Notes: generated from the letters alone by a model not told the origin. A DNA stretch of 64,000 bases from Pelagibacteraceae bacterium AG-359-O02 (GCA_003280485.1 QCEU01000001.1:107249-171248), one strand, 5' to 3'. Positions 26,215-34,935 are shown, counted from the first letter of the stretch. Made by a program: numbers and translations.

Positions 26215-26295
26215 AAAATTTCCTTTTAATTAATTGAATTATTAATATTTAAATTCAATTTGAGAAGGAAGTAAAACAAAAAAGAAACTTTTATT

Positions 26296-26326
26296 ATCAA
26301 AATGGGTTACAATCAAAAGTTGTATC
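26296..26326. promoter_or_regulatory. Composite operator candidate in the TRAP divergent promoter
   Basis: ATCAAAATGGGTT (26296-26308) followed by ACAATCAAAAGTTGT (26309-26323, ACAA/TTGT arms). It matches the AAAATGGGTT and CAAYCAAAAGTTG elements of the taurine spacer. It is about 83 bases from dctP and 94 bases from the aldehyde dehydrogenase start, so it could control both. Confidence 0.55.
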
Positions 26327-26419
26327 AATAATTAATAGTTAATCTATTTATTTTGGTCTAAAGGTGCCTTAGATTTAAAATTTAAAAATTAAATAAACAT
26401 AATTTATAGAAAGAAATTT

Positions 26420-27907
26420 ATGAGCTCAGGAAATAAATATAAAGCAATATCTAATAAACTTAAATTTGAAGGAAGAGCATTCATTAATGGTAAATATGTA
26501 AATGCTATTGATGGTAAGAAGTTTGAAACAATTAATCCAGCAACTGGTCAAAAGCTATGTGCTGTTGCAAAATGCAATCATAAAGATGTTGATTTAGCAG
26601 TAAAAGTTTCAAGAAAAGCTTTTAATAGCGGTGTTTGGTCTAAGAGTTCACCTGAACATAGAAAAGAGGTTTTATTAAAATTTGCTGAGTTACTCAGAAA
26701 ACATGGTGATGAAAATTCAGTTTTAGAATGCATAGATACAGGTAAACTTATCGCCGACTGTATTAATGAAGTTGCAAATGATGCGCCAATGCATTTTCAG
26801 TGGTACGGAGAATTAATTGATAAAGTATTTGGAAAAGTTGGTCCGACAGAACCATCTATAACTAGTTTAATTGTTAAAGAACCAATAGGAGTTGTTGCTG
26901 GAATTGTTCCATGGAACTTTCCTTTAATGATGGCAGTATGGAAAATGGCACCAGCCCTTGCAGCTGGTTGTTCAGTAATTATAAAACCAGCAGAAGATAC
27001 GCCTCTTACAGCTATTAGAGTTGCTAAAATTGGAAAAGAGGCTGGAATACCAGATGGAGTTTTGAATGTTCTCCCTGGTTATGGTGATGTCGGCGAGGCT
27101 TTAGGTCGACACAAAGATGTTGATGCAGTTTCATTTACAGGTTCAACTGAAGTTGGTGGTTATTTTTTAAAATACTCTAGTGAAAGTAATCTAAAACCTG
27201 TCGCATTAGAGATGGGAGGGAAAAGTCCGTTTATAGTTTTAGAAGATGCTAAAATTACAGATGATTTAATTGATAATGCCATGAATTCTGCATTTTGGAA
27301 CGGTGGACAAAACTGTTCAGCAAATATGAGACAGATAGTTCATAAAAAAGTTAAAGATGAATTTTTAGAGAAAGTTATTAAAAAAGTTAAAAAGCTAAAA
27401 GTAGGAGATCCATTAGATTTAAAATCAAATATGGGATCTATGATTTCAAAAGGACATTTGCAAACTGTTGATGGATTTATCCAAAAAGGTATAGATGAAG
27501 GAGCAAAACTTTTATCTGGAGGAGTTTCAAGCAAAAAGCAAAAAGGTTTTTATGCAAAACCAACACTATTTGATGGATTAAAAGAAAATATGACCATCGC
27601 TCAAGAAGAAATTTTTGGACCTGTGCTCGGTGTTTTAACTGTTAAAAATGATGAGGAGGCCTTGAAAATTGCTAGTAATTCGAAGTATGGATTACATGCT
27701 AGTGTTTTTACTCAAGACATTAATAGAGCATTTCATTTAGCAAAAAGTTTGCCTTGTGGAACTGTATCAGTAAACACTTTTTCTGAAGGAGATATCAAAA
27801 CTCCATTTGGAGGTTATAAGCAATCAGGATCACTAAGTAGAGATCAAGGAACTGAGGCTCTAAATTCATTTCTTCAAACAAAAACAATTTGGATAAGTCA
27901 TAATTAA
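26420..27907 (+). CDS. NAD(P)-dependent aldehyde dehydrogenase
   Basis: 495 residues, ALDH superfamily. Active-site residues are Asn166 in VPWNFPLM, Glu264 in ALEMGGKSP, and Cys299 in NGGQNCSA. NAD loop SFTGSTEVGG is also present and the C-terminal FGGYKQSG motif is intact. The nearest look is the PuuC/betaine-aldehyde-type group, which oxidises amino- or hydroxy-aldehydes to acids. The gene opens a three-gene operon (ALDH, epoxide hydrolase, Ldh2-type dehydrogenase) divergent to the TRAP operon. The substrate is not readable. Confidence 0.9.
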   Translation: MSSGNKYKAISNKLKFEGRAFINGKYVNAIDGKKFETINPATGQKLCAVAKCNHKDVDLAVKVSRKAFNSGVWSKSSPEHRKEVLLKFAELLRKHGDENSVLECIDTGKLIADCINEVANDAPMHFQWYGELIDKVFGKVGPTEPSITSLIVKEPIGVVAGIVPWNFPLMMAVWKMAPALAAGCSVIIKPAEDTPLTAIRVAKIGKEAGIPDGVLNVLPGYGDVGEALGRHKDVDAVSFTGSTEVGGYFLKYSSESNLKPVALEMGGKSPFIVLEDAKITDDLIDNAMNSAFWNGGQNCSANMRQIVHKKVKDEFLEKVIKKVKKLKVGDPLDLKSNMGSMISKGHLQTVDGFIQKGIDEGAKLLSGGVSSKKQKGFYAKPTLFDGLKENMTIAQEEIFGPVLGVLTVKNDEEALKIASNSKYGLHASVFTQDINRAFHLAKSLPCGTVSVNTFSEGDIKTPFGGYKQSGSLSRDQGTEALNSFLQTKTIWISHN

Positions 27908-27910
27908 TTG

Positions 27911-29062
27911 ATGATCAAAAAATACAAAATAAGTGTGCCTAAAAGCACGCTTAATAACATCTATAAAAAAGTTAGAAACTTTCCTTGGAGTGCTACCCAA
28001 AATATGAATGGTTGGGAGTATGGAACCAATTTGAATTATCTTAAGAGCATATCTAAATACTGGATTACAAAGTATAATTGGAAAAAATTTGAAAACAAAA
28101 TCAATTCATTTAAAAATTATAAAACTAAAGTTGAAGATATAAACTTACACTTTATTTTTGAAAAAAGTAAAAATCCTAATTCTAAACAATTATTACTTTT
28201 ACATGGATGGCCAGGTAGCATAACTGAATTTTTAGATATCATTCCAAGACTTGCTCACCCAGAAAAATTTGGAGGAAAAATTGAAGACGGATTTGATATA
28301 ATTGTTCCCTCTTTACCAGGATTTGGATTTTCGTCGCAAATTAAAAAAGCCCTAGGCCCAAGAAAAATAGGAAAAATATTAAATAAATTTATGGTTAAAA
28401 ACTTAGGCTATAAAAATTATTTCGTACAAGGTGGCGATTGGGGAGCAACTATTGCAGGATGGATTGGTCTTGATAGCTCAAAGAATTGTAAAGGAATACA
28501 TATTAATTGCTTACCTCTTAGACATCCAAAAGGAGCAAAAAATATAAAAGAGAGAAAATGGGAAAAAAAATTTAATTTTGATCAAATCATGCAGGAAGGA
28601 TATAGAACTCAACAAGCTACTAAACCTCAAACCTTATCTTATGCAATGATAGATAGTCCTGTAGGAACAGCAGCATGGATTTTGGAAAAATTTCATGGTT
28701 GGTCAGATTTAAAAATGGGTAAGATTGAAAAAACATTTTCAAAAGATGAACTATTATCAAATATAATGATTTATATAATAACTAAAAGTTTCAATACTGC
28801 TTCTTGGATATATTTTGGGAGAAGAAAAGAAGGAGGAAGATCTTTTCCAAAAAATTTTAAAAAAATAAAAGTTCCTACTGCAATAGCAGTTTTTCCAAAA
28901 GAAATGTTGGAATGGCCTCCAAAATCATATGTAAGTAGAATTTTTAATGTCAAAAGATGGAATAAATTTTCAAACGGAGGTCATTTTGCAGCTTTGGAAG
29001 AACCTGATATTTTAGTCAAAGATATAAGTTCATTTTTTAATAAAGATTTCAACAAACTTTAA
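27911..29062 (+). CDS. Epoxide hydrolase, EHN-type alpha/beta hydrolase
   Basis: 383 residues starting at ATG 27911 (a TTG three bases earlier is not needed). The N-terminal epoxide-hydrolase domain (YKISVPKSTLNNIYKKVRNF, residues 5-70) comes first. The oxyanion motif HGWPGS is at 98-103, the nucleophile Asp176 is in QGGDWGAT, and the catalytic His is in SNGGHFAALEEPD near the end. It opens epoxides to diols via an ester intermediate. It lies in one operon with the ALDH upstream and Ldh2-type dehydrogenase downstream, spacing three and zero bases. A haloalkane or ester substrate cannot be ruled out. Confidence 0.85.
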   Translation: MIKKYKISVPKSTLNNIYKKVRNFPWSATQNMNGWEYGTNLNYLKSISKYWITKYNWKKFENKINSFKNYKTKVEDINLHFIFEKSKNPNSKQLLLLHGWPGSITEFLDIIPRLAHPEKFGGKIEDGFDIIVPSLPGFGFSSQIKKALGPRKIGKILNKFMVKNLGYKNYFVQGGDWGATIAGWIGLDSSKNCKGIHINCLPLRHPKGAKNIKERKWEKKFNFDQIMQEGYRTQQATKPQTLSYAMIDSPVGTAAWILEKFHGWSDLKMGKIEKTFSKDELLSNIMIYIITKSFNTASWIYFGRRKEGGRSFPKNFKKIKVPTAIAVFPKEMLEWPPKSYVSRIFNVKRWNKFSNGGHFAALEEPDILVKDISSFFNKDFNKL

Positions 29063-30067
29063 ATGGAAAAAAACAAACTAAAAAAAATCATAGTTGAAAT
29101 ATTTAGAAAATATAAACTTTCAAAAAATCATTCTACAATATGTGCTGAAGCTATAATTAATGCAGAATTAGTGGGTGCCTCAACCCATGGATTATCAAGA
29201 TTAAAGATGTACTGCGATCGTATTCAAAAGAAACTGATTAATCCAAGACCTAAAATCAAACTAAAAAATATTTCTCAATCTGTTACTCATATAAATGCTG
29301 ATGACAGCATTGGATTTGTTGCTGCAGATACAGCTATTAAAAAAGCCATAAAAAATGCTAAAAAAACAGGAATAGGACTTGTGGCAGTTAAAAACAGTGG
29401 CCATTATGGAATGTCGGGATACTACGCTGAGCAAGCTGTAAAAAAAAATATGATCGCCTTAGTATTTACTAATGCACCCCCTGCTATAGCCCCACATGGT
29501 GCTATAAAATCTTTATTTGGCACAAACCCAATTTGTTTTGGATCGCCAACTGGTTCTAAAATTCCATTTATATTGGATACATCTGTTTCAATGATTAATA
29601 GAGGGAAAATAAGAGTTGCATCAAGATCAAATTCAAAAATTCCTGAAGGAGTTGCCTTGGATAAATTTGGTAATCCAACAACAGATGCAAAAAAAGCACT
29701 TGAGGGTGTTCAACTTCCTATAGCGGGATTTAGAGGATCAGGACTTGCATGGATGGTCGATATATTAAGTGGTGTTTATACTGGAGGTAATCATGGTGGT
29801 AAAGTGAAAGATCCTTTTGATGATTTTTCTGGACCACAAAATATTGGTCATTTATTTATTGTAATGAAAGCAAACTTATTTCAACAAAATTATAAAAAAA
29901 GAATAAAAGAAAACATAAAAAGAATTAAAAAACTTCCTAAATTAAAAGGACTTAAAGAAATATTATATCCAGGAGAAAACAAGTTAAGAAGGTTTAAAAA
30001 AAATTATAAATCTAGGATAAAAATTCCTGAAAATATAATGGAAGATATTAATATTCTACTGAAATAG
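29063..30067 (+). CDS. Malate/L-lactate dehydrogenase (Ldh2 family)
   Basis: 334 residues, type-2 malate/lactate/ureidoglycolate dehydrogenase family. The family pattern is visible: EIFRKYKLSKNHSTICAEAI, VGASTHGLSRLKMYC, VKNSGHYGMSGYYAEQA, LDTSVSMINRGKI, then GFRGSGLAWMVDILSGVYTGG. The catalytic His is within THGLSR or SGHYGM. It transfers hydride between a 2-hydroxy acid and NAD(P). It follows the epoxide hydrolase without a spacer and closes the operon, which reads as an oxidation chain from an epoxide or diol. Several family members differ only in side-chain specificity. Confidence 0.87.
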   Translation: MEKNKLKKIIVEIFRKYKLSKNHSTICAEAIINAELVGASTHGLSRLKMYCDRIQKKLINPRPKIKLKNISQSVTHINADDSIGFVAADTAIKKAIKNAKKTGIGLVAVKNSGHYGMSGYYAEQAVKKNMIALVFTNAPPAIAPHGAIKSLFGTNPICFGSPTGSKIPFILDTSVSMINRGKIRVASRSNSKIPEGVALDKFGNPTTDAKKALEGVQLPIAGFRGSGLAWMVDILSGVYTGGNHGGKVKDPFDDFSGPQNIGHLFIVMKANLFQQNYKKRIKENIKRIKKLPKLKGLKEILYPGENKLRRFKKNYKSRIKIPENIMEDINILLK

Positions 30068-30076
30068 ATAAAATTG

Positions 30077-30412
30077 TTAACCAGCACGTCCTAAATAGTT
30101 TACCATTATAACCCCTATTACAATTAAACAAATACCAATTAATCCATAAATATTAGGAACTTGATTATATTTTAATATCCCAAACAAAACTACACCCGCA
30201 ACTGTTAATCCGCTGTAAGTTGAGTAACTAAATGCTACAGGTATCACTGACATTGCTTTAGCCAAAGAAAACATTGTAACACTCATTAAAAGTAAGCAAG
30301 CAATGGTTGGTGTCAATTTTGTAAAACCATCTGAAATCTTTGCAAAACTGTTTGCAGCTATGCCTGTAGTAATTCCTAAGGCTAAAATTAAATATCCTGC
30401 AAATGGTTTCAT
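30077..30412 (-). CDS. SMR-type four-helix membrane protein lacking the essential Glu
   Basis: 111 residues with four transmembrane helices, alignable end to end with EmrE-type SMR proteins (AKISDGFTKLTPTIACLL, VIPVAFSYSTYSGLT, IGICLIVIGVIMVNYLGRAG). At the position of the proton- and drug-binding Glu14 of EmrE it has Gly17, and Trp63 is replaced by Tyr (STYSG). The acidic residue needed for coupled drug export is therefore missing. The paralogue at 60769-61104 has the same change. It may be a transporter with another chemistry or a structural partner. Convergent to the Ldh2-type operon, 9 bases apart. Confidence 0.78.
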   Translation of the reverse strand: MKPFAGYLILALGITTGIAANSFAKISDGFTKLTPTIACLLLMSVTMFSLAKAMSVIPVAFSYSTYSGLTVAGVVLFGILKYNQVPNIYGLIGICLIVIGVIMVNYLGRAG

Positions 30413-30503
30413 ATCTTTATTATTTACTAATTATTATTTATTACAATAACTGATAATTGTTGAGAATGCCTAAATTTTAAGATTATTTATTTAATTATTA
30501 AAG

Positions 30504-30737
30504 CTAAATAGAAACAAAATATCCAAGTACTCCTAATCCAAAAAGTAGTGACACGAGAATAAATTTATTTTGAAAATTATCTTTTTTTTCTTGTTTAATC
30601 ATTTTGAGTTTAAGAGCATCAATATTTACTTTTTGAGGGGTATCAATATTTACGTCACCTGTTAATTGAGAAGAAATTTCAATATTAGATGCTCTTTTTA
30701 GGCTATTCAAACTCATATAAAGACTATTAAAACACAT
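30504..30737 (-). CDS. Small C-terminally anchored membrane protein, unknown
   Basis: The frame is open from 30812 but its first part runs through the promoter repeats and begins at a TTG; the likely starts are ATG 30737 or ATG 30716, giving 77 or 70 residues. From 30716 the product begins MSLNSLKRASNIEI, then a polar stretch, and ends in one hydrophobic helix (ILVSLLFGLGVLGYFVSI) like a tail anchor. No clear ribosome binding site. Divergent to the winged-helix regulator and so sharing its operator region. Not recognised. Confidence 0.45.
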   Translation of the reverse strand: MCFNSLYMSLNSLKRASNIEISSQLTGDVNIDTPQKVNIDALKLKMIKQEKKDNFQNKFILVSLLFGLGVLGYFVSI

Positions 30738-30762
30738 ATAAATTTTGATGTCATTTCCCAAG

Positions 30763-30826
30763 TGTCCGAAATGGGTTATTAAAATTTTATTTGATGTCCA
30801 AAATGGGGGCAAAAGACTAAAATGGG
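30763..30826. promoter_or_regulatory. Three direct repeats AAAATGGG in front of the regulator
   Basis: TGTCCGAAATGGG (30763-30775) and TGTCCAAAATGGG (30795-30807) are 32 bases apart, and a third AAAATGGG (30819-30826) overlaps the first possible ATG of the regulator. Three helical turns separate the first two copies (32 bases), fitting binding on one face. Same core as in the taurine and TRAP spacers. Autoregulation is inferred. Confidence 0.6.
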
Positions 30827-31787
30827 TTTGCGGAAAATGATTAAAAAACCATCAGAATTAAGTGAAAACAAAATTCAAAAAGTTATTGTAGAAAATTTTG
30901 ATGAAATAGCTCCCTTTTATTATAAGTTATTATCTGAATGGACCAATTCATCATATGAAACATTTCAAGACATAGATAAGTATTTAATAATTCTTTATCT
31001 TATAAATAAAGATTTTGATTATTATATCCAGAATGGACTTGTAGAAAGTTATGATACTTTTTTCTTATATGATAAATCATTAGAACTAGACAGAATAAAT
31101 ATTATTGAAATATCAAAAAATTTAATTATTCCCAAAGAAAGTACTAGAAGAAAAATTCTTCGCCTAGAAGAATTTGGTGTAATAAAAAAAATTGGTAAAA
31201 AAATTTATATTGATAGATCGGCTTTTAGACTGGTTCAACCTAAAAATACTCTTCAAAATTTATGCACATTACTTTCAAAGATTGCTGAGGTATGTGAAAA
31301 AAATAAATTGATTAATCAATCTAAGCAATTTGATGAAATCTCAAATGAAATTAAAAATAATTTCACATATTGTTGGTATTTTTTTTTAGAGTTTATTTTT
31401 ATTTTTACAAATAGATGGAAAAAACAAGTAGGAGATCTTGAAATATTTTCAGTTGGAATGGTTATAATGTGGCATTCACTTGTTACAAAATCTTATGAAG
31501 CTAATGGATGGAACTTTTCAAAGTGGAAAAAGAACAAAGTAATAATTCCTGAAACTGGTGTGAACACCATGTCAATTTCAGAAATAACTCATATTCCAAG
31601 ACCAACTGTTGTTAGAAAATTAAATTATTTGCTTAAAAATAAATATGTAAGTGTTAATAAAAAAAAGCTGTTTAATGTTAACATGCAAGACAAAACATTA
31701 ACTGATACCATTAAACTGCAGGAGAAAAATGTACTCTCACTTTCTCGTTTAATCTTTAAGATATTCGGGCAAATAAATATTAATTAG
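30822..31787 (+). CDS. Putative transcriptional regulator with two winged-helix motifs
   Basis: 321 residues from ATG 30822; ATG 30837 is a good alternative since the first ATG lies in an operator-like repeat. No signal peptide. Two winged-helix-like segments are visible: residues about 92-136 (IIEISKNLIIPKESTRRKIL, LEEFGVIKKIGKKIYI) and about 249-286 (SISEITHIPRPTVVRKLNYL, then KYVSVNKKKLFNV). Each is preceded by a helical part, residues 50-70 and 205-226, suggesting an internal duplication of a helix-plus-wHTH module. I do not recognise a named family. The neighbouring repeats point to autoregulation and to the taurine and TRAP loci as targets. Confidence 0.65.
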   Translation: MGLRKMIKKPSELSENKIQKVIVENFDEIAPFYYKLLSEWTNSSYETFQDIDKYLIILYLINKDFDYYIQNGLVESYDTFFLYDKSLELDRINIIEISKNLIIPKESTRRKILRLEEFGVIKKIGKKIYIDRSAFRLVQPKNTLQNLCTLLSKIAEVCEKNKLINQSKQFDEISNEIKNNFTYCWYFFLEFIFIFTNRWKKQVGDLEIFSVGMVIMWHSLVTKSYEANGWNFSKWKKNKVIIPETGVNTMSISEITHIPRPTVVRKLNYLLKNKYVSVNKKKLFNVNMQDKTLTDTIKLQEKNVLSLSRLIFKIFGQININ

Positions 31788-32628
31788 ATCTTCTAAGTAT
31801 AAAAATCATTATAAAGCCAGTTAAATACATAATAAGAGCATATGCTGCTGTTGGTATAATATAACTAATGTCACTAAATATTTGTGTAGCTACAAATATT
31901 GCTAATGTGCCATTTTGAAGTCCACACTCAATTGAAATACACTTTCTTTGTTTTATGCCAGTGGCTAATAACTTGGCTATGTAATATGCAAGCACCATCA
32001 TGATAATATTAAGCACAAGAACAGCAAAACCTGCTTGTTTTAAGTAATTAAATATATTCTCTCTTTCTTCAATCCATATTGTTGCAAAAACAATTACAAA
32101 TAATAAAGTTGTGATTTTCTCGATTATAGAAATATTTGAAGAAACAAAATTTTCTGCAAATTTCCTTACAATCATTCCTAAAATAACAGGCACTGTAACA
32201 ACTAGAGCCATTTTTAATGCAATGCCAGTCATGGTGATATCAGAAGATATATCTGTAACTCCCAATAAATTTGCTGATTTAAAAATAATAAAAGGAACAG
32301 AAATAATACTAATCAGGCTTATTATAGCGGTTAATGAGATTGATAATGCAACATCTCCATTTGCAAATTTTGTCATTACATTTGATGTTACTCCACCAGG
32401 AGCTGCAGCAATAATCATAACACCTACAGCGATTTCAATTGGTAAATCTAATATTAATACAATTATAAACGCAACTATTGGTAAAAGTATCAATTGACAT
32501 ACAAAGCCAATTATAAAATCTTTAGGATTATTGATTACTCTTAAAAAGTCACGTCCAGTTAATCCTAATCCAAGACCTAACATTATAAGAGCTAGAGCGA
32601 TCGGAGCTATTTTGGTAACTACTTCCAC
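31780..32628 (-). CDS. Bile acid:sodium symporter family (BASS) transporter
   Basis: 282 residues with about nine hydrophobic helices. The family signatures are LGLGLGLTGRDF, MIIAAAPGGVTSNVMTKFANGDVALS and GLQNGTLAIFVATQIF. BASS proteins import organic anions with sodium; bacterial members take up pantoate, pyruvate-like acids or others. The substrate is not readable. It is convergent to the regulator gene with an 8-base overlap, and divergent to the phosphotransacylase gene. Confidence 0.85.
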   Translation of the reverse strand: MEVVTKIAPIALALIMLGLGLGLTGRDFLRVINNPKDFIIGFVCQLILLPIVAFIIVLILDLPIEIAVGVMIIAAAPGGVTSNVMTKFANGDVALSISLTAIISLISIISVPFIIFKSANLLGVTDISSDITMTGIALKMALVVTVPVILGMIVRKFAENFVSSNISIIEKITTLLFVIVFATIWIEERENIFNYLKQAGFAVLVLNIIMMVLAYYIAKLLATGIKQRKCISIECGLQNGTLAIFVATQIFSDISYIIPTAAYALIMYLTGFIMIFILRRSN

Positions 32629-32692
32629 TTTTTATCCTTATATCAATAATACTATATTAGTTTTTTTATTAATTTAGTATATATAAATTCAA

Positions 32693-33604
32693 ATGCTTTC
32701 AGATAAATCAACAGTCTGTCCATTCAATTTACTTGATATTGCTCACCAAAAAAGAGGAGCCAAAGCAGCAATCGTAAATGCAGGCAAAAGACTTCCTATG
32801 CTATCTATAATGGATTGCGTAAAAGAAAAATTGATCATCCCTATTTTTATAGGTGATGAAATAGAAATCAAAAAAACTGCTGAGGAGTTAAAATTCGATA
32901 TCTCAGAATATGAAATAATAAATGAGCCAATTGAAAATAACACTGCCAAAATTGCGGCAAAGCTTGCTGGTGATGGAAAAGTCAAAATAATTGTTAAAGG
33001 TCATATACACACTGACATTTTAATGAAAGAAGTTCTGTTACGAAAATATAATTTGATTGGTAAAAAAAGATTGAGTCATATTTGGCATATGACTTTGGAT
33101 AAAGAGGATAAACCACTAATAATAACTGATGGTGCTCTAAATGTTAATCCAAATGTTAAAACAAAAATGCATATTTTAAAAAATGTAGTTGATTTTTGTC
33201 ATAGAATAAAAATAGCAAGACCAAAAGTCTCTATTCTTTCTGCAACAGAAGAAGTTTTAGACAGCATGCAAAGTTCACTTGATGCTAAAGAAATATGTGA
33301 ATTAGCTGGAAGAGAAAGTCTTAATGCAGATATTTTTGGACCTCTAGCATTTGATAATAGTGTGTCAAAAAAATCTGCAGAAATAAAAGGAATAAAAAAC
33401 ATAGTTGCAGGAGATGCAGATGTATTATTAGTTCCAAATGTTGAAGCAGGTAACGCTCTAGTTAAAATGATGATTTATTTTATGGGAGCGTGTGCGGCAG
33501 GAGTGGTTATAGGAGGAAAAGTTCCAGTGGTAATTACTAGTAGATCAGATGATGCGACAGCAAGGCTAGCATCTATTGCGGCAGCTGTGGTAGCTTTGGA
33601 TTAA
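32693..33604 (+). CDS. Phosphate acetyl/butyryltransferase
   Basis: 303 residues, PTA/PTB family without the N-terminal regulatory domains of large Pta. Visible core: GHIHTDILMKEVLL, LIITDGALNVNPNVKTKMHI, and the C-terminal VLLVPNVEAGNALVKMMIYF with a final Gly-rich GGKVPVVITSRSD. It interconverts acyl-CoA and acyl phosphate. Sulfonate degraders use such an enzyme after Xsc makes acetyl phosphate, which fits the taurine and HpsN-like genes in this window, but no acetate kinase or Xsc is beside it. Whether the acyl group is acetyl or butyryl is not decidable here. Confidence 0.85.
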   Translation: MLSDKSTVCPFNLLDIAHQKRGAKAAIVNAGKRLPMLSIMDCVKEKLIIPIFIGDEIEIKKTAEELKFDISEYEIINEPIENNTAKIAAKLAGDGKVKIIVKGHIHTDILMKEVLLRKYNLIGKKRLSHIWHMTLDKEDKPLIITDGALNVNPNVKTKMHILKNVVDFCHRIKIARPKVSILSATEEVLDSMQSSLDAKEICELAGRESLNADIFGPLAFDNSVSKKSAEIKGIKNIVAGDADVLLVPNVEAGNALVKMMIYFMGACAAGVVIGGKVPVVITSRSDDATARLASIAAAVVALD

Positions 33605-33646
33605 ATGAATATTGAAAAAAAATAATAATTAAATTAGGATTTAGAC

Positions 33647-34933
33647 ATGGCAATAAATTATTTAAAAAAATCACCCAAAACATCTTCTACTGATGATACA
33701 AAAACAAGAGAGATTGTAGAAAATATTCTAAAAGATATAGAGAAAACAAAAGAAGAAGGATGTATCGAGTTATCAAAAAAATTTGATAAATATGAAGGAG
33801 AAGTAGTAGTTACAAGAGAAAAAATTGAACAAATTAAAAAAAATTTAGATCCTAAAACAAAAGACGACATTCAATTTTCCCATGAAAGAGTAAGAAAGTT
33901 TGCTGAAGCACAATTAAAAAATTATGGCCAAGATTTTGAGGTAGAGCTTTCAGATGGATTATTTGCTGGACAAAAATTAATTCCTGTTAATACAGCAGGT
34001 TGTTATGTACCTGCAGGAAGATATGCTCATATAGCATCTGCTGTAATGAGTGTTACCACAGCTAAAGTTGCGGGTGTTAAAAATATTATTGTTTGCAGCT
34101 CACCAAAACCTGGTGTTGGAGTTCATCCTGCTATTGTTTATACCGCTGACTTATGTGGAGCAGATGTAATAATGAATTTAGGTGGAGTTCAGGCTATTGC
34201 AGCAATGACTTATGGTCTTTTTGGTAATGCACCTGCTGATATGCTTGTTGGTCCTGGAAATCAATTTGTTGCAGAATCAAAAAGAATTTTATTTGGCAAA
34301 GTAGGTATAGATTTATTTGCTGGTCCTACAGAAATTGCAGTTATAGCAGATGAAACAGCAGACCCAGAATTAGTGGCTTTCGATTTAGTTGGACAAGCTG
34401 AGCATGGTTACAATTCTCCTGCATGGTTATTCACTACTAGTAAATCATTAGCCGAATATGTAATGAAAAGAGTGCCAGAATTGATTGCAGACTTACCAGA
34501 CTTACCAAGAGAAAACTCTGGTGCAGCTTGGAGAGACTATGGGGAAGTTATTTTATGCGATACAGACGAAGAAATGGCTAAAATCAGTGATGAATATGCT
34601 CCTGAACATTTAGAGATACAGACTAAAAACCTTCAATGGTTTCATGATCGATTAAAAAACTACGGATCATTATTTATTGGAGAAGAAACTACAGTTGCTT
34701 ATGGTGATAAATGCTCTGGGACAAACCATATTTTACCAACAAAAGGTGCGGGAAAATATACAGGCGGTTTATTTGTCGGAAAATTCATTAAAACATTGAG
34801 TTTCCAAAGAATGACAAAGGAATCAACTAAAGAAGTGGGCGCAGCTTGTGCAAGAATTTCAAGATATGAAGGTATGGAAGCTCATGCTCGAACTGGAGAT
34901 GTAAGGCTTAGAAAATACGGATTTTCTAATTAG
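33647..34933 (+). CDS. HpsN-like sulfopropanediol (or histidinol) dehydrogenase
   Basis: 428 residues of the HisD superfamily. Signatures: AGCYVPAGRYAHIASAVMSVTTAKVAGV, GGVQAIAAMTYG, VGPGNQFVAESKR, GPTEIAVIADETADP, QAEHGYNSPAWL, and KCSGTNHILPTKGAGKYTGG. The GRYAHIASAVMSV and NHILPTKGAGKYTGGLFVGKF forms are those of the HpsN branch (2,3-dihydroxypropane-1-sulfonate to 3-sulfolactate), not of typical HisD proteins encoded within his operons. No his gene is adjacent; a phosphotransacylase precedes it. The call HpsN over HisD rests on motif form and context. Confidence 0.7.
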   Translation: MAINYLKKSPKTSSTDDTKTREIVENILKDIEKTKEEGCIELSKKFDKYEGEVVVTREKIEQIKKNLDPKTKDDIQFSHERVRKFAEAQLKNYGQDFEVELSDGLFAGQKLIPVNTAGCYVPAGRYAHIASAVMSVTTAKVAGVKNIIVCSSPKPGVGVHPAIVYTADLCGADVIMNLGGVQAIAAMTYGLFGNAPADMLVGPGNQFVAESKRILFGKVGIDLFAGPTEIAVIADETADPELVAFDLVGQAEHGYNSPAWLFTTSKSLAEYVMKRVPELIADLPDLPRENSGAAWRDYGEVILCDTDEEMAKISDEYAPEHLEIQTKNLQWFHDRLKNYGSLFIGEETTVAYGDKCSGTNHILPTKGAGKYTGGLFVGKFIKTLSFQRMTKESTKEVGAACARISRYEGMEAHARTGDVRLRKYGFSN

Positions 34934-34935
34934 CT

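Noticed and set aside
28705..28725. AAAATGGG inside the epoxide hydrolase gene
   Set aside because: In coding sequence without the TGTCY or CAAYCAAAAGTTG neighbours, so not counted as an operator copy.
33647..34933. Histidinol dehydrogenase of histidine synthesis
   Set aside because: No his genes nearby and the motif form fits HpsN-type proteins better; kept only as the alternative in the annotation.
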